A stretch of 64,000 nt of DNA from positions 44,595,601-44,659,600 of the forward strand of contig NC_092461.1 in the NCBI RefSeq assembly GCF_047495875.1. Direction: 5' to 3'. How positions within the stretch are numbered: the stretch's first letter is position 1; each line of letters starts with the position of its first letter. Shown piece after piece: positions 36,404-49,256 of this stretch. The DNA comes from Pithys albifrons albifrons (Eukaryota > Chordata > Aves > Passeriformes > Thamnophilidae). The notes under the pieces are model-generated. The model made no database searches. It had not been told where the DNA came from and was given only the letters and a program-made list of their open reading frames with translations. The translations under genes were made by a program, and so were the position numbers.

Positions 36404-39400
36404 ACGGTAGGTCATACTTATGTGCTTCTAGAGAGGTATAGTAAATATAATGTCTTATGAAATATATTAAGGGTCAAATTTTGTAGGTCTCATGTTTGTA
36501 TTTTACTGAAATGTTATTACTGCAAGAAAAGTTATTGAGTATGTTCAATATGCAGCTGTGATCATAAGTTGTTATTGTAAATTTAAAGATTGTATTTGAA
36601 GTTATTAGACATCTGTGTCTCTGTGCTAATGTATTTGCAAATTATGTATAAAATATATAGAAACACAATCAGAACTAATTGACAAAAATACAAATTTTCT
36701 GCATTGGAATATTAATCTAATTCATGACTTTAGATCAGTCCAAAAAAACCCCACAAGATCTTGCTGAATAGTAATGAACGAAAGCCAGGACAGAAACCTG
36801 CAAAGACATGACAGTAAGCTGAAAAGGAACTGATCTGTTTTTCAATGATAATAATGATTAATTTCTGATATTCACAAATTCAATTTCTTCATAAAAAGGC
36901 AGATTACTATTTAAGCAAATGATTTGAAGCTAGCTTGTATTGCCACAATCTTGATTTGACATAGCAACTAATGAATTTTGACAGATTAAGGAATCAAAAA
37001 TCTATATTCAAAGAAGCTTCTTGTGTCAGAAGGGTCTATTTATGGTGAATTAATCTGAATGCATTGATTGCTTGTGGAACTTCATGCAACTTTTCATTGC
37101 AGTTTGGAAAGAGGTAGCCAGTCACCCACACAGGTGACAACTGACCTATCTCAAGATTGTACACCAGGGTTCTCAAATCCTTAAAGTAAGTAGGGACAGA
37201 TTCAAAAAGTCCAGGAAAAAGTGTTAGATGATTACCATTTTATTTATTTATTACAATTTTTCAGCTTTCAGCTTATCTTATCTTAACTCTTCGCATGTTA
37301 AACAATGTGAGCTCTGTAAAGAATCAATTGTCTGAAGTACTTCCAAAATCCAGTGGAAATAGTTTAATATTTTTTTATCTACTTCACTTACTCTTTGCAG
37401 TGTTGCAACAATCAACAGAGAGCCATGAGAGGCAGTTCATGCTTAGATGCTCTGTCTTGTAAACAACTACTTGAATTCAAAAGGGTTATCAAAGAATGTG
37501 TTGACACAAAATATAGCACTTATAATATTCATTAAATAAAGGAAAAAGTTTATGTAGACCACTTGTTATGACTCTGATTTTGCAAATAATCAGTAAAAGC
37601 TAAACAAAAAAAAAAATAAGTTTTACAGGAATATTTCCACTGCCTGTACTCTGCAGCACTTTAAATATTGCAGTGATTTAGAACAAATCCTCATACAATT
37701 TGAAATCAGAGAGGAGACAAAGAACCTGCAATACTTGTTGATATAAAGACCACAGCTAAAGGAATAAAAGCAAAATTGGGGATATTGAAGGAGAAAATAC
37801 AGTATTGTGGTTCAGAGGCAAATAGAAATTAATGGGTAAAGAAATCATGTAATATTTTTTGTTTACTTCTTGTTGGCAAACTGTAGACTGTAGACTTGAA
37901 CATAAAATATTATATTAGCATATTTTATTATCATATTATAGTTGAAAACCTCTTACGCTACTGTTATTGCTGGACAAAAAGTATGTTGATAGTCACCAAA
38001 AAACAGTGGTATTGTTCATCAATCAGTTCATTATAACTCATAAAATTTCAGTATTTTATGTTGATGTAACAGCTGTCTTCCCAAACTGTAAATAGCTTCA
38101 TCTTTGCATATTCTTAGATTTGTATTTTTCAATTATTGAAGATTCATATTTTAACACTCCTTTTTTCCTCCTTAAACAGATTTTGAAAAAACAAGTGATT
38201 GGTTAAATTTGTGATTGTTTTTATTTTTTTCTGGATTTCAAACTTCTAGTACTGAAAACCACTGTCTGTTAGGAATATTTCAAACTATTATGTGTAATAG
38301 ACATTGGGGCAAAAAACTTAGCTTTACTCATGAATGATGAAAGGAATATTTCATCCAGTATAGAATGGCATGGCTTTCCTTTCAGACCTCTACTATGTGG
38401 CTACCCTGAGAAAAGGCAGCAAACAAAGTTCGTAACTGTAGTGCAGCAAAACTGCAAAGATGTGCTTGACATCCCAACTATACCCCAATGGATAGATTCA
38501 CACGTTCAGATGGAGCAGCAAATTGTGTCTAGACTACTCATTGTTTTCCCCTCCTGACTTTCTTCCTACACAGAGATATGAGGTGCAGGAATCACACAAT
38601 TACTTATTAAATATATAGACAAAAGTCTGTGCTTGGCATTAGTCTCAAGAACTCAATGTCTTCAGCTACTGGTCATAAATGAGAACCCTTTCTCTCACCT
38701 CCTTACTCTCTTCTTGTTTTCAGGCTTCTGGTGTGTCTTTGAACAGACTCTTCACCAGAGTATTTCTTCTTTGAGGGGTAGAAGTGGTTCATGTTGGGTG
38801 GCAAAAGTGACATTCTTTCCATAGGGTAATGATAGGGAAGGAATGAGCCTTCATCCAGCAGCAGCTGAGTCTTCCTATGTTCAGTATTGATTAAATACAC
38901 ACACTTCGTGAAAGTGCAATGCAACTGCAGGGTAATTTCACATACATGTGTTTGGGGTTTTTTATTCAGTTAAGCAAGATGGTCTGCCAGAATACAGTGG
39001 ACACAATATTTTTTTGCCTTGTGCAATTTATTTGTGGTATCATAATAATCACTGGAGATATTACTGGGATAAGCTAAGGTTGCTTGTCAGTTCTACATCT
39101 TTGTACAGGAAAAGTTAACCAGTAGAGCATTCAGAAAAGATCTGAATATCAAGTAACTAACAATAAAAGTGTTATTGACTTCAGTAGACTAGGAATTTAG
39201 TGCCTTAAAAGTGTCATTAGTAAGCAGAAAGGACACAGTTTATATCCTTTGTATTATTTGTGATGTGAGATGCCACCTAAAGTAAATAGGAATGTGTTTG
39301 TTTTTATTTAAGGCATACTGTTGTAAATAACCATACAGACTTTGATTTATAAATAAATGGCCTTTGTAGTCTTTACAACTAGATAACACTCTTCGGTGTA

Positions 39401-39898
39401 AGTCTAACTTCTACTAGTTTTCTTCAAAATTTTCAGTGCTTCAGCCATTGGTTCAATGGGTTATACAGTGCTTACAGCAGAAAAAAATGCTGACATGCAA
39501 TACATCAATACATATGCAAGAAAAAAACACAGTAATAAAAGTGATCTTTTTGTTCTGCTAGTTGAACCTGCTTTCAAGATATTAGTGAAGGTGGCATAAG
39601 TTACTTCTTGAAATGATTTAAAAATAAATAGGAGAATTTCTCTCTTCTGTAGTTACTCTTTTTACTCCAAACACATTATTTTTTTTAAAGATTATTAGCT
39701 TGCATGCAAGAGAAAGTCTATTTTATTTTGTCAGAAAAACTAAAAATGGATTTTTGATTCCTGTGTAAGAGGTGGTTCTATTTTTGTTCAATGGTATTTT
39801 AATTCTTCACATCTTGATCAGAGTAAGTTAGAGATTTGTTTATGAATCTGCTTCATATATTCTCTATGTGAGTTAAAAGGTGAACTTCCTTTTTGCAG

Positions 39899-40020
39899 TC
39901 AAAACTTGTGGATCCAATCTTCAGGGACCTGGAGGCACTTTTACATCACCCAATTTTCCATTTCAGTATGACAGTAATGCTCAATGTGTGTGGGTCATCA
40001 CAGCTATCAATACTAACAAG
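39899..40020 (+). CDS. CSMD3: CSMD3 exon: start of a CUB domain
   Basis: A 122-nt exon with acceptor TTTTTGCAG and a consensus donor AAG|GTAAGT at 40021. It enters in phase 1 (Val completed by TC) and leaves in phase 0. It encodes VKTCGSNLQGPGGTFTSPNF, then PFQYDSNAQCVWVITAINTN and K. The first cysteine, the 'G.FTSPNFP..Y' strand and the second cysteine before Val-Trp are hallmark CUB features; these two cysteines pair in the family. The phrase KTCGSNLQGP.GTFTSPNFP is the strongest pointer to CSMD3 rather than CSMD1, whose equivalent reads, as I recall it, more like 'GVITSPNYP'. Read-through into the intron would hit a stop about 60 bases later. Confidence 0.95.
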
Positions 40021-41448
40021 GTAAGTTTAAAATTCTGTCTCTGCTTAAAAAAAAAAAAAGGCAAACAAAAGCACATGTAGACCATAACAATTTTCATTAA
40101 TATGATTTATCTCTACAGTCCAGCTGCTGTACTAGGTACATTTCAGACATTTTTAAGAAATTTCTGCTATTAGATGAATATGGAAAGATGTTGAAACCTC
40201 TTGTTTCCCCCAAGATTGGTTTGATTTTTTGTATGTTAAACAGATGCTATCATGCTTTATGTGATTCACTAAATGAATTCCCAGAAGCAACTATCCAATT
40301 GTATGAAACAATGTCATGGGTCCACTAATAATTTGTTGTAACCAGAAGAGCTCCTTTGCTGTATAAGACTTTTTATATCATGTTTGGTCTTAGACTTTGT
40401 AAGAAATCACTGATGTTCTCGAATTCATTTTCCCTTCGTGAGGTACTGCTCTAAAGTTGTTTATTTCATTGTCTGAATCACTGTATTAAAATCCCATATA
40501 CTTTATACTTACACTTTAAACCTAAAGTACTAGGAGTTCTGATAATGCCAGATGAGTCAAAGTAGAACAATAAAGTTAAGTTATGACACCAGTTGTCTTT
40601 AATTTCAAGAACTAGGCACCTGGCAGCAACGGCTATATTCTATTTCCAGGTGTATCATTTTATCTGTAGTGAATGTAATGGACTTGTTTAGATGTAATAA
40701 AACATAAATTAGCTGTACAGCTCAGGAATGTTTTATAAAGGACCAACAACATCTGTGTTTGCTGGTGCAGGGGTATATTCTGCTTCTAATTTCTGTCTTA
40801 TATTGCCATCTGTGTCACACTCCATTAACTGATCAGACAGGCTTAGAAAGCCTACTCCTTTGCACTTGAGTTCATCAGAGGACTCAGTGAAAACGTGATT
40901 ACATTTCAGAAACCATTCAGCTGTGCTGGTATATTTCTCCCTCGAATCTTACAATGCCCTTGTGGAAGCCATCCTTATGTTGCACTTTGGTAGAAGAAAA
41001 AAAGATATTTAAAAAATTGATTAGAATTTGATAATGAAGATTATAGATGTGGTTGGTTTGTTTGTTTGTTTGTAGGGGCTTTTTTGGGGGGGTGCATAGG
41101 GTTATTTGTTTAATCCTTGTTCCAAGTACTGCTAATCCAATTTATTCAATGTATAGGTCATTAATAATGCGATGCGTCCTTGAAATATGATACAGTCTCT
41201 GTTCCACAGATGGGCAAAAAGTTCTAATGTAATAGTGAAAATCCATTTCTCAATCCCATTTTCATATTTTTATTTCTTTAATCAAAAACTATTGGGATCA
41301 GGATGAAATCTGCAATCTCTAAATGCCCTGAAAACCTCAACTGAGCTGTTGAATGAATTTAAGACCCTTTTCGCCATATTTTGCATAAAATGGTTTATTT
41401 TCTTAAATGCAGCAAGTGCATGTCTACATTACCAAAAAAACCCCAAAT

Positions 41449-41514
41449 CAACCAACCAACCAACCAACCAACCAACCAACCAACCAACAGCACCCTTCCC
41501 CCTCCCTCCCCCCC
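41449..41514. repeat. (CCAA)n repeat followed by C-rich, G4-forming tract on the minus strand
   Basis: About nine CAAC/CCAA units (41449-41488) are followed by C runs of 3, 5, 3 and 7 bases separated by T or TT (41493-41514). The complement has four G runs with 1-2 nt loops, so a quadruplex could form on the minus strand. Confidence 0.9.
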
Positions 41515-41907
41515 GAATATTTTAGACAATTTACCAATAGTAGAAGCAAAACTTTAAACTGAGAAACTGGTATGTATTAACTGGCAAGTCACAGGTGATT
41601 GCAGGTTTAAGATATTAATGACTTGGAGATTGTTAAGGATTGCTCTCAGGTGGAGATATTCATACCTTAATGCTGCGTTCCTCCTCCCTCCCTGCCAGTT
41701 CACAAGATGGTGATGCAGTGTTACCTTCAAAACCTCAGAATTTTGTTTTGGCCAAAAATATCTTTACAGGAGTACTCAAAAATGTTACTCCTCAGTATTA
41801 TTTTCCTTACAAATTTCAAGTTTCTGCTTTTAAGAAACTTTGAACTTAAATCTGAGTTCAGAAAATTTCCTGAATCAATGCCTTGTCTCTGGTTTGTCAG
41901 TGTGATT

Positions 41908-42370
41908 CATGGAGTTACAGAATCATTGGGAGTGGAACCAACATCTGGTGATCCTGTAGTCAAAATCCTCTGCTCAAGCAGGGCCACCTAGAGGCAGCTG
42001 CCCAGAGGATCTTAGTATTTCTCAGAAGATGATGACTCCCCAATTACCTAGTTCTCAATCAGACCCACAGTGAAAAACTGTTTCCTGATGTTCAGAAAGA
42101 ACCTCCTGTGTTTCAGTTTGTTGCTTTACCCTCTGGTCCTGTCTCTGGGCACCACTGGAAAGGGTTTGGATTCATCTTCTTTACATCCTCCCATCAGGAT
42201 TTTAGTTTGCAGACATTGAGATTCCAGTGAGGCTTGTCTTCTCCAAGCTAATCAAGTCCAGCTATCTCAGCCTTATGTGCGAGATTCTCCAATCCCTTAA
42301 TCTTCCTAGTCCCCCTTCACTGGACTTTTTCCAGTAGCTCCATATCTTACATGTACTGGGCAGGTGCAGT
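41908..42370 (-). mobile_element. CR1 LINE, minus orientation
   Basis: The + strand starts 'ggagttacagaatcattgggagtggaaccaacatctggtgatcc', the complement of a CR1 3' end. It continues with 'aaactgtttcctgatgttcagaaagaacctcctgtgtttcagtttgt', 'ccctctggtcctgtctctgggcaccactg', 'gtcttctccaagctaatcaagtccagctatctcagcctt' and 'cctccccttcactggacttttt'-like text. This is a standard antisense CR1 3' region. Confidence 0.92.
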
Positions 42371-42522
42371 TTTCCTTTTCTCAAAGCCCTTAAAAGGGCA
42401 AGTTATACCAGGTGTAGAAATTCCAATTCTAATTAAAACAAAACAAACCCTCTATTTAGTCAGAGGTTGTGCCTGCAATAGATCAAATAAAATGTGTTTG
42501 AGGTATTTTATATTGATTTCCG

Positions 42523-42542
42523 CCCCCCTCCCCCCCCCCCCC
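42523..42542. repeat. Poly(C) run
   Basis: Six C, one T, then thirteen C. It is an unusually long C homopolymer for such AT-rich DNA and lies about 150 bases after the CR1 and 190 bases before the LTR at 42737. Its true length may be uncertain from sequencing. Confidence 0.9.
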
Positions 42543-42736
42543 GTCGAAACTGTAAATACTGCAAAACACCAAATGAACATAGAATGAAAATTGTTCCAGG
42601 ATCTGACTGATAACAATGTATAAGCATACACAGTTTTAATAATTGGGGATGAACCAGAATTCATAGGTTGAACCTCTGCTGATTCAATAAAATATTTCAG
42701 TGCATGCATGCTTCAGTTTGATTTGATTTGTACTTA

Positions 42737-43732
42737 TGTTTTGATTGTATTTACAAGGTAAGGCATTGGTAGCAGGGATAGCTGCAGGGGTGACTTCTCT
42801 ACGAAGAATCAGAAGTTGCCCCCACATCAGACAGGGACAGTCCTTGTCAGCTACAAAACAGACTTGTCACAGGTCAAAGCAGACCAAATCAGGCAAGCTG
42901 GTGGCACCTCTGTGATAACTTATTGAAGAAAGAGTAAAAAATGCTACACAACAACTAATAGAAGACAAGTCAGAATATCTGAGAGAAACAACCCCACAGA
43001 CACTGAGGTCAGAGCAGAAGGAGTGCAAGGAGGTGCTCCAGATACCAGGGCAGAGATTCCCCTGCTGCCTATGGAGAGGACCATTGATGCAGGTTGTCCC
43101 CTGTAGCTCACAGAGGACCATGGTGGAGCAGAGATCTATCTGAAGCCTGTGCAGGACTCATGTGAATGTGCCTGAAGGAATCTGTGACCACAAGGAGAGC
43201 CCAGGTTTCTGGTAGGACCCATCATCTCATGGGGCCCATACCAGAACAGTTCTTGAAGAACTGCAGCCTGTGGGAGAGTCACCTTGGAGATGGCTGTGAA
43301 GAACTACTTCCTGTGGGAGGGCTCTGAAACTGAAGTCGGGAAAGAGCATGAGGAGGAAGCAAAAGCACAAAGTGTTACAAAGTAACTGCAACACCCATTC
43401 CCTGTTCCACTGTGCCACTTTTGGGAGAGAGTAGGTGGCAGAAAAGTCAGGAAGAAAGAAGTGATTTTGAGCCTGGAAAAAGGGGAGATGGGAAGATGCT
43501 GGGTTAAATTTTGTTCTTATTGGTCACTTTCCTACTCTAATTGTCTGTAAATTTAATTAATTTTCCCTGTATAAAGTTTGTTTTGCTCTTGACAGTCATT
43601 AGTGCACAGTTTACCTGTCCTTATCTTGACCCATTGGCTTTTTTATTCCATTTTCTCATCCTGTCCTGTTGAGGTGGATTGATGGAGTGACTTGGTGAGC
43701 ACCTGCCAGCCAGTCAAAGTTAAATGACCACA
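42737..43732 (+). mobile_element. Endogenous retrovirus LTR, copy 1 of an inverted pair
   Basis: The proposed ends are TGTTTTG and GACCACA, with flanks ACTTA (42732-42736) and ACTTG (43733-43737), a possible 5-bp target duplication with one mismatch. The body shares long blocks with the complement of 49257-50160, for example 'cccacatcagacaggga', 'aagcagaccaaatcaggcaagctggtggcacc', 'ctccagataccagggcagag' and 'ttgaagaactgcagcctgtggg'. No retroviral gene is visible. Minus-strand frames of 63-84 codons are by-products of the repeat. The LTR class is inferred from ends and size only. Confidence 0.65.
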
Positions 43733-46700
43733 ACTTGCATACTGATGTATCCTCATGTATTTAAATACTATGAATGTGTTGAAGATATAATAAAAGAGGG
43801 AAAACAATAGTTAAGAACAGGTCACTTATTTAAAATTAAATATGAAGGCCATAATCAAGAATACCTGTTTGTTGATGTTACATTAGAGAGTTATGCCAGT
43901 AATAGGAATGCAAAAGAATAATGTTAGGTAAAGGAAGGTTTATTTCAAAACCTGAGTGTTGGACACTGTTTCTGCACTTCTGTGATGTACCACTGAAATT
44001 ACTAGCCCCTGAGAAGGCTTAGATTCATCACAGTCACATTGTAGTGCAAGGAGTTGTATTATAATTGCCTCAGCATTGCACGGAAAATACTGTTCTTTGC
44101 ATGGTATGGTTTGGACATAATTATAACTCTTTGATATTGCAATGAAATGCAGATGCACAGGTAATTATGGTGTTTCTAAACTAGGGAATAGATAAAAGGT
44201 TTACAGTGTTATCTGGAACAACATTCAGATATGTTTGCAGTTTTCAGAAAGGGTGTGTAACATTGATTAGAAGAACTTAAACTTGTTGAAGTTAAAAGAA
44301 AATGAAATCTTTTACCAGTTAGATTTTTTTTTAATCCTATATTGAGGAACCTGCATGTATAAAGTCTTTGCTTATATCATCACTTGGTTAATGTGTTCAG
44401 TTTTGATTCACACTAACGTTGCCTTACTGTTCTGAACGTAGTGTTGCTTGCCTTGCATGACTGCTAAAAGGTATAACTTTTGATTTTTGCCTTGAAGTCA
44501 AAAATCTCACGGATGTATAAATGAGGATTTGCCATTAACAATTTATAACGGCTACACCAAATAATATGATGGTATTCATTATAGCATGACAGTACTTGCA
44601 ATATTTTGTACCAGAGCTGTGAGAACCATAATGACTTACTGATCCTAGTACTTCAGAGATTCTACTTGTTGCATCATTTGCAACAAAATAGCTCAGAAAT
44701 TAAGAATCTTTTAAGGCAGAAAGCAATAGATGAAAGACCCTGAAAGGATCTTTAACTCATGTAAATAGCCTAACCCAGGACAGATTCTAGCTAATTTTCT
44801 TCCCTAATTGGTTTCAGAAATAAGTTTGATAACAACACAATATAGGTGAAAGAAATGTTTTCCCAGGAAATTATTTACTTCCTTGGCTGTGTACTGCATT
44901 ATAGTTGTTCTCTTGCCTTACACAATTAATCGTAGATACTGCTCATGCCCCAGTCTTGTTGACAGTGAAATAGAGCCATAATTAAATATCTCAAACATGG
45001 CCAGAGATGACAGTGAGTTTACTATTGAAAAGTAGAATAAAAATTACTTGTGAAAGGAAAGACATGGGGATGGGGGTCAATAATAAAACTCTTTAGTAAA
45101 GGTGCACTGACACATCTGATGATATCAGCGAGATCACCATATTTTCATTGTCTTTTTGCATTCTTATATCAATATCTGTTTCTCTGGAGTTGATCTGTTA
45201 AAGAGAAAAAAACTTTTTTGATAATAATATTAAAATTAGAAATAATATCTACAATGTGTCAAAGTTATGAACAGTGATTCAGTGGAAAAAGAAAGTACAT
45301 AACTTTGTAACACTGAAAAATCTATGGTTGCCCATATGGTATCACATCCAACATACTCTTTAAACCTCCTTTTTGGCTTGTACCCTGCTTTGTTACACTT
45401 TTAGAAGATAATGGAGTGGTTGAAATTCTCTGTGAGGATCAGTACCTGCACATGTGAGGCTTCTTAAACAGTATATGATAGAGGAAATTCATGGGCAGTT
45501 TTCCCATATCTCACTTGTCTTAACATGATTTCCATCTAGTTTTTATATACATTAATCAGGTGATTGTTGCCACCGTTTTATCTGTGGTTACTCTGACATC
45601 AGCTAAAGCTTTGTTGGTCAAAAATAGCAAAGCTATAGTTCCAGGCATCTACCAAAAGAACATCCAGCAAAATCATGCTTTTATGAGGAACTCTGAAAAT
45701 GCAATGAAATTTAGAGTTCTTTGCTTTGTCTTAAACTGTGATGCACATATTATTAAAGCCTTGGGTCACTTAAAAAAATTCTTGTTAATAGCTGCACATA
45801 AATGAGAACAAGGATTTCTCAGTTTTGACTCAATTTTATTATATCTGTCACACCTAACAAGGGAAGTAATACCTGAATATCTCATGGGATATTGTATAAT
45901 CTCATCAGTTAGGTTCTGTACCATGCTATGTATTACCAGTAATTTATTCGGACATTAGGTAATGGGATAATTTTATGTTAACATTTTGAGAAGTAAATCT
46001 TTGTATTTTTATGACTTAATTCCCATCCCCTCCCCAATGCATTTTTTCTACTGCTTTTCTCTTAAAAAATTAAAACTTGGTTTCCTTTGATTTTTTATAT
46101 ATAAGATCAGATGCTTGAGCAATATTTCCTAGCAAGAAACAGCTTGAAAATTTGTTTGTAACTGTTCTGGTATCATATTTGCTTTATTTTCCCTCAGGTT
46201 GGGACTGTATGCACAGAAAGCAGATTGCAGGCTGAATTTTACAGTTATGTGCATCTTGCCCCAGACCAGTCTTTTTCTCAGGTCTAATTATGACTTCATG
46301 GGAATAGTAACAAACAGTAGATTTACCAGTGGTCTGAAAGCCCTTCTTAAACCATTTGCATCATCTGAAGTGGAATAGAGAAGTCTAGAGTTGAAGGTTT
46401 AATTTTTTTTTTAGATATTTGTGTAGGAAAACCATAATTAGAGGAAAATAATGATTTTTAGTGGTCTTAATAAAGCCCAGACTCTTGATTTTACCCTTCC
46501 AAAGGAAGGCCTACAAAATGATCAATTTAAATTTAACCACAAGCTAAAAAAACTGTGAAATCAGAATTAGGCCTCGAGTTAACAAGAGTTCAAGTCTTAT
46601 GAATTATACTTGCTGATTTTTTTTTCTGATCCCCAGTGACAGAAACACTGTGGAAAATGTCGGTGCTAAAATGACAGACTTTCTGACATATCTCAGCCAC

Positions 46701-47139
46701 ATTCACACCACATATTGTTCATCACCATGCATCAAGGAGAAAAATAAGCAAAAGGGTGCCTTAAAAAAGAAAAAAAAATCAAGCTGTTTTACCAAAATTG
46801 TAAGGGGAAATTAAATATGTAAGTGGACTGTTAAATTGAGATGGATCCAGAAACTGGACCTGGTTCTGTTAATTTTACATGATAGGAATTTTTAAAAAAA
46901 GGAATTTTACATGATCATATGTTATTTTTTGTTTGTCACCATCATATTCTAAATTTTACAATGAGTGTATTTCAAGCATAAAAATATTCTTACCACTTGC
47001 ATAAATATATTCTTTAAAATGGTTTCTATATAATATAGGTTTCAAAAGCTTGCCAGTCTTTACATTCTTATCCTTTTATCTATTTAATTTTGAAATAATT
47101 TTGAAATCAATAATTATTTGGCCTGAGAGTTGGGAGATA

Positions 47140-47360
47140 GTTTTTTGATTTTGGTTTTAAGGGGATTTTGGTTATTATTAGTTTTGCTGGGTTGGTTTTG
47201 GGGGTTTTTTGTTGGTTGATTGGTTGGGTATTGTTTTGGTTTGTTTTTTTCTTATTTGTTTGGGTTTTGGATTTTTCTGGGGGGTGTTTGTGTCTTTGTT
47301 TTTGGTTTGGTTTAGTTTTTTGGTTTGTTTTTTTTTCTGAGGACGTCGGGTTTTTTTGTT
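47140..47360. repeat. Long G/T-only low-complexity tract
   Basis: About 220 bases made almost wholly of T and G on the + strand (GGTT, GGGTTTTGG, GGGGGG, long T runs), ending near 47355. Two opposing open frames of 85 and 99 codons here (Phe/Trp/Leu/Gly-rich on one strand, Lys/Thr/Asn/Pro-rich on the other) are artefacts of the base composition. Confidence 0.85.
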
Positions 47361-49256
47361 TCATGTTTTTAATTGGTATTTTACTGTTATTTTTAATATC
47401 AGTTATATGTTGGGATATCTGTTACCTGATTTTTTTCATAATGGCAGAGCTTACTGAAAACTTATGACATCTGTTTCCAAATACTGTGGTCCTTTACTTC
47501 CTAAAAAACTTTTGAAATAATTCTAAATGTCTGAGAAACTGCTCACATGATATTTTCTGCCACTCTAAAGAATTATACTGAAGAACAGCTTGTAATCATT
47601 ACTGAAAAGTTAAATATGGTTCTCATTTAATCACTGTATTAGTCTTTTTTAATATGTTTTTTGCATTCTATTCTTCCCTTCCTTTTTCTTTATGTCATTA
47701 AGTTGCTGTTTTCTTCCTGCAAAAATATGAATCTTTTAATTTCTGAGTTCTTTTACTCTTTATGCCAAGTCAAAAATAAGCAAAACAATTTCAGCAGAGT
47801 GCTGAGTATTTACATTTGATTTATCACAGCTGTGTTCTTTTGTGAACCATGTCAGAACTGTCAGTGGAACATTTCCTAAGCTTGCTGTTAAGCCTAAACC
47901 AAGTTCCCATAGATATTTAGTTATGTTTAACAGTCTAAATCTCAAGCAGGTTGGGTGCTTCATCATGAACTCAAACACTTATTTCATTTGTTTTTGTCAG
48001 GCCTGTTGGAACAAACCATACTGCACCTCCTTTTACAAGCAAATGTCTCAAACTTGGCTTTCTCTAACCCTAATGTGAAGCTGTACCACAGGTGTTACAG
48101 TCAGTGAAAGGATAAGAAAGTACAAGTATACTTAAACTCACTCTAAACTGTATAATTTAACCATAATTCTGTTTCTCATCCATGCAATTTAAAAAAAAAC
48201 CAACGTGGTACTGTATTTATCAATAAGAGATAATGCATTTTTATCGTATATGAAACTCTTAAGTGTAAAAATATTTCAGTTCAGTTTAGAACACATTCAA
48301 TTTCTTTGTAGTGTTAACTATGCTGTTCTTTCATATTGTTCATGTACAATTTGATTTGGTTAAAAATATCTCAGTCCCCTATATACTACAGTTAAAAAAA
48401 ATTGCTTAGAAATATATGTGGACTGAATGGTTATCTCAGCAGAGTAAGGGAAGGGAATACAGAGATGGGAATCCAGGTATTCCTACACATGGCAGTTAGC
48501 AGATTCCGCTGTGAAGGAACAGAATAAATTGTTGAATCAGAGAATTTGGAATCAGGAGGTGTGTGCAATTGTAAAGTGATAAATTACTTGTTCTTCCATC
48601 CTGAAATTTGGCTGTAGGTATATATTGTCATCATGAAGAAACAGGTTCATTTTCTTAATTATTGTAAATTTTACTTCACTGATTTTTTCCTGCAATTTTT
48701 GTGACTATAGGAGGGATGTTTCACACTCGGAAAATATGATCTACCCATAGGGAATGGGTGAAATTGTGCTTATTGCAATAACTGCAACAAAAGTAATAAT
48801 TCTGTTTCAGCCACCATTTTAGATTCTAGGTCTTGCCAGTATTTCAGGTATTAACTCCACCTTTGGATAAAACCTTAGATAAAATTAAATGTCAAATTTG
48901 AGGTTTAGTTCTGTTTGACTTTCTACAAGTTCCTAAAATTGATCTCCCATCCATTTTGAATGCACATATTATTTATACTTATCATGAATATGCACACCCC
49001 AGCTAGAACTTTTAAAAAGACATATACATATGACTAAGAGACTTTGATAGGAAATTTCCAGTGCATGCACTGTGAACATTTGAGATGTTTCAGTCTTTTT
49101 GCTTGATGAATTTTTGGCAGAGGCTTGACACTTTCCTACACAGTTGAGTTCACTTGGTTGCTCTTGCAAGTGATCTTTATAGGAAATTGTTCTGTTCAAT
49201 ATATACCTTTTTTGTTTTCTACAAAGGGACTCCTTTAAAGGTTCATGGTACCATTC

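Noticed and set aside
38330..38557. 75-codon open frame, + strand
   Set aside because: Balanced composition, but no domain, no flanking splice sites in phase with the neighbouring exons and no repeat match I recognise.
39880..40080. 67-codon frame as a stand-alone small gene
   Set aside because: This is the CUB exon 39899-40020 extended into its introns on both sides.
47107..47467. Two opposing frames, one Lys/Thr/Pro-rich and one Phe/Trp-rich resembling a membrane protein
   Set aside because: Both are products of a G/T-only tract. No coding signal beyond base composition.
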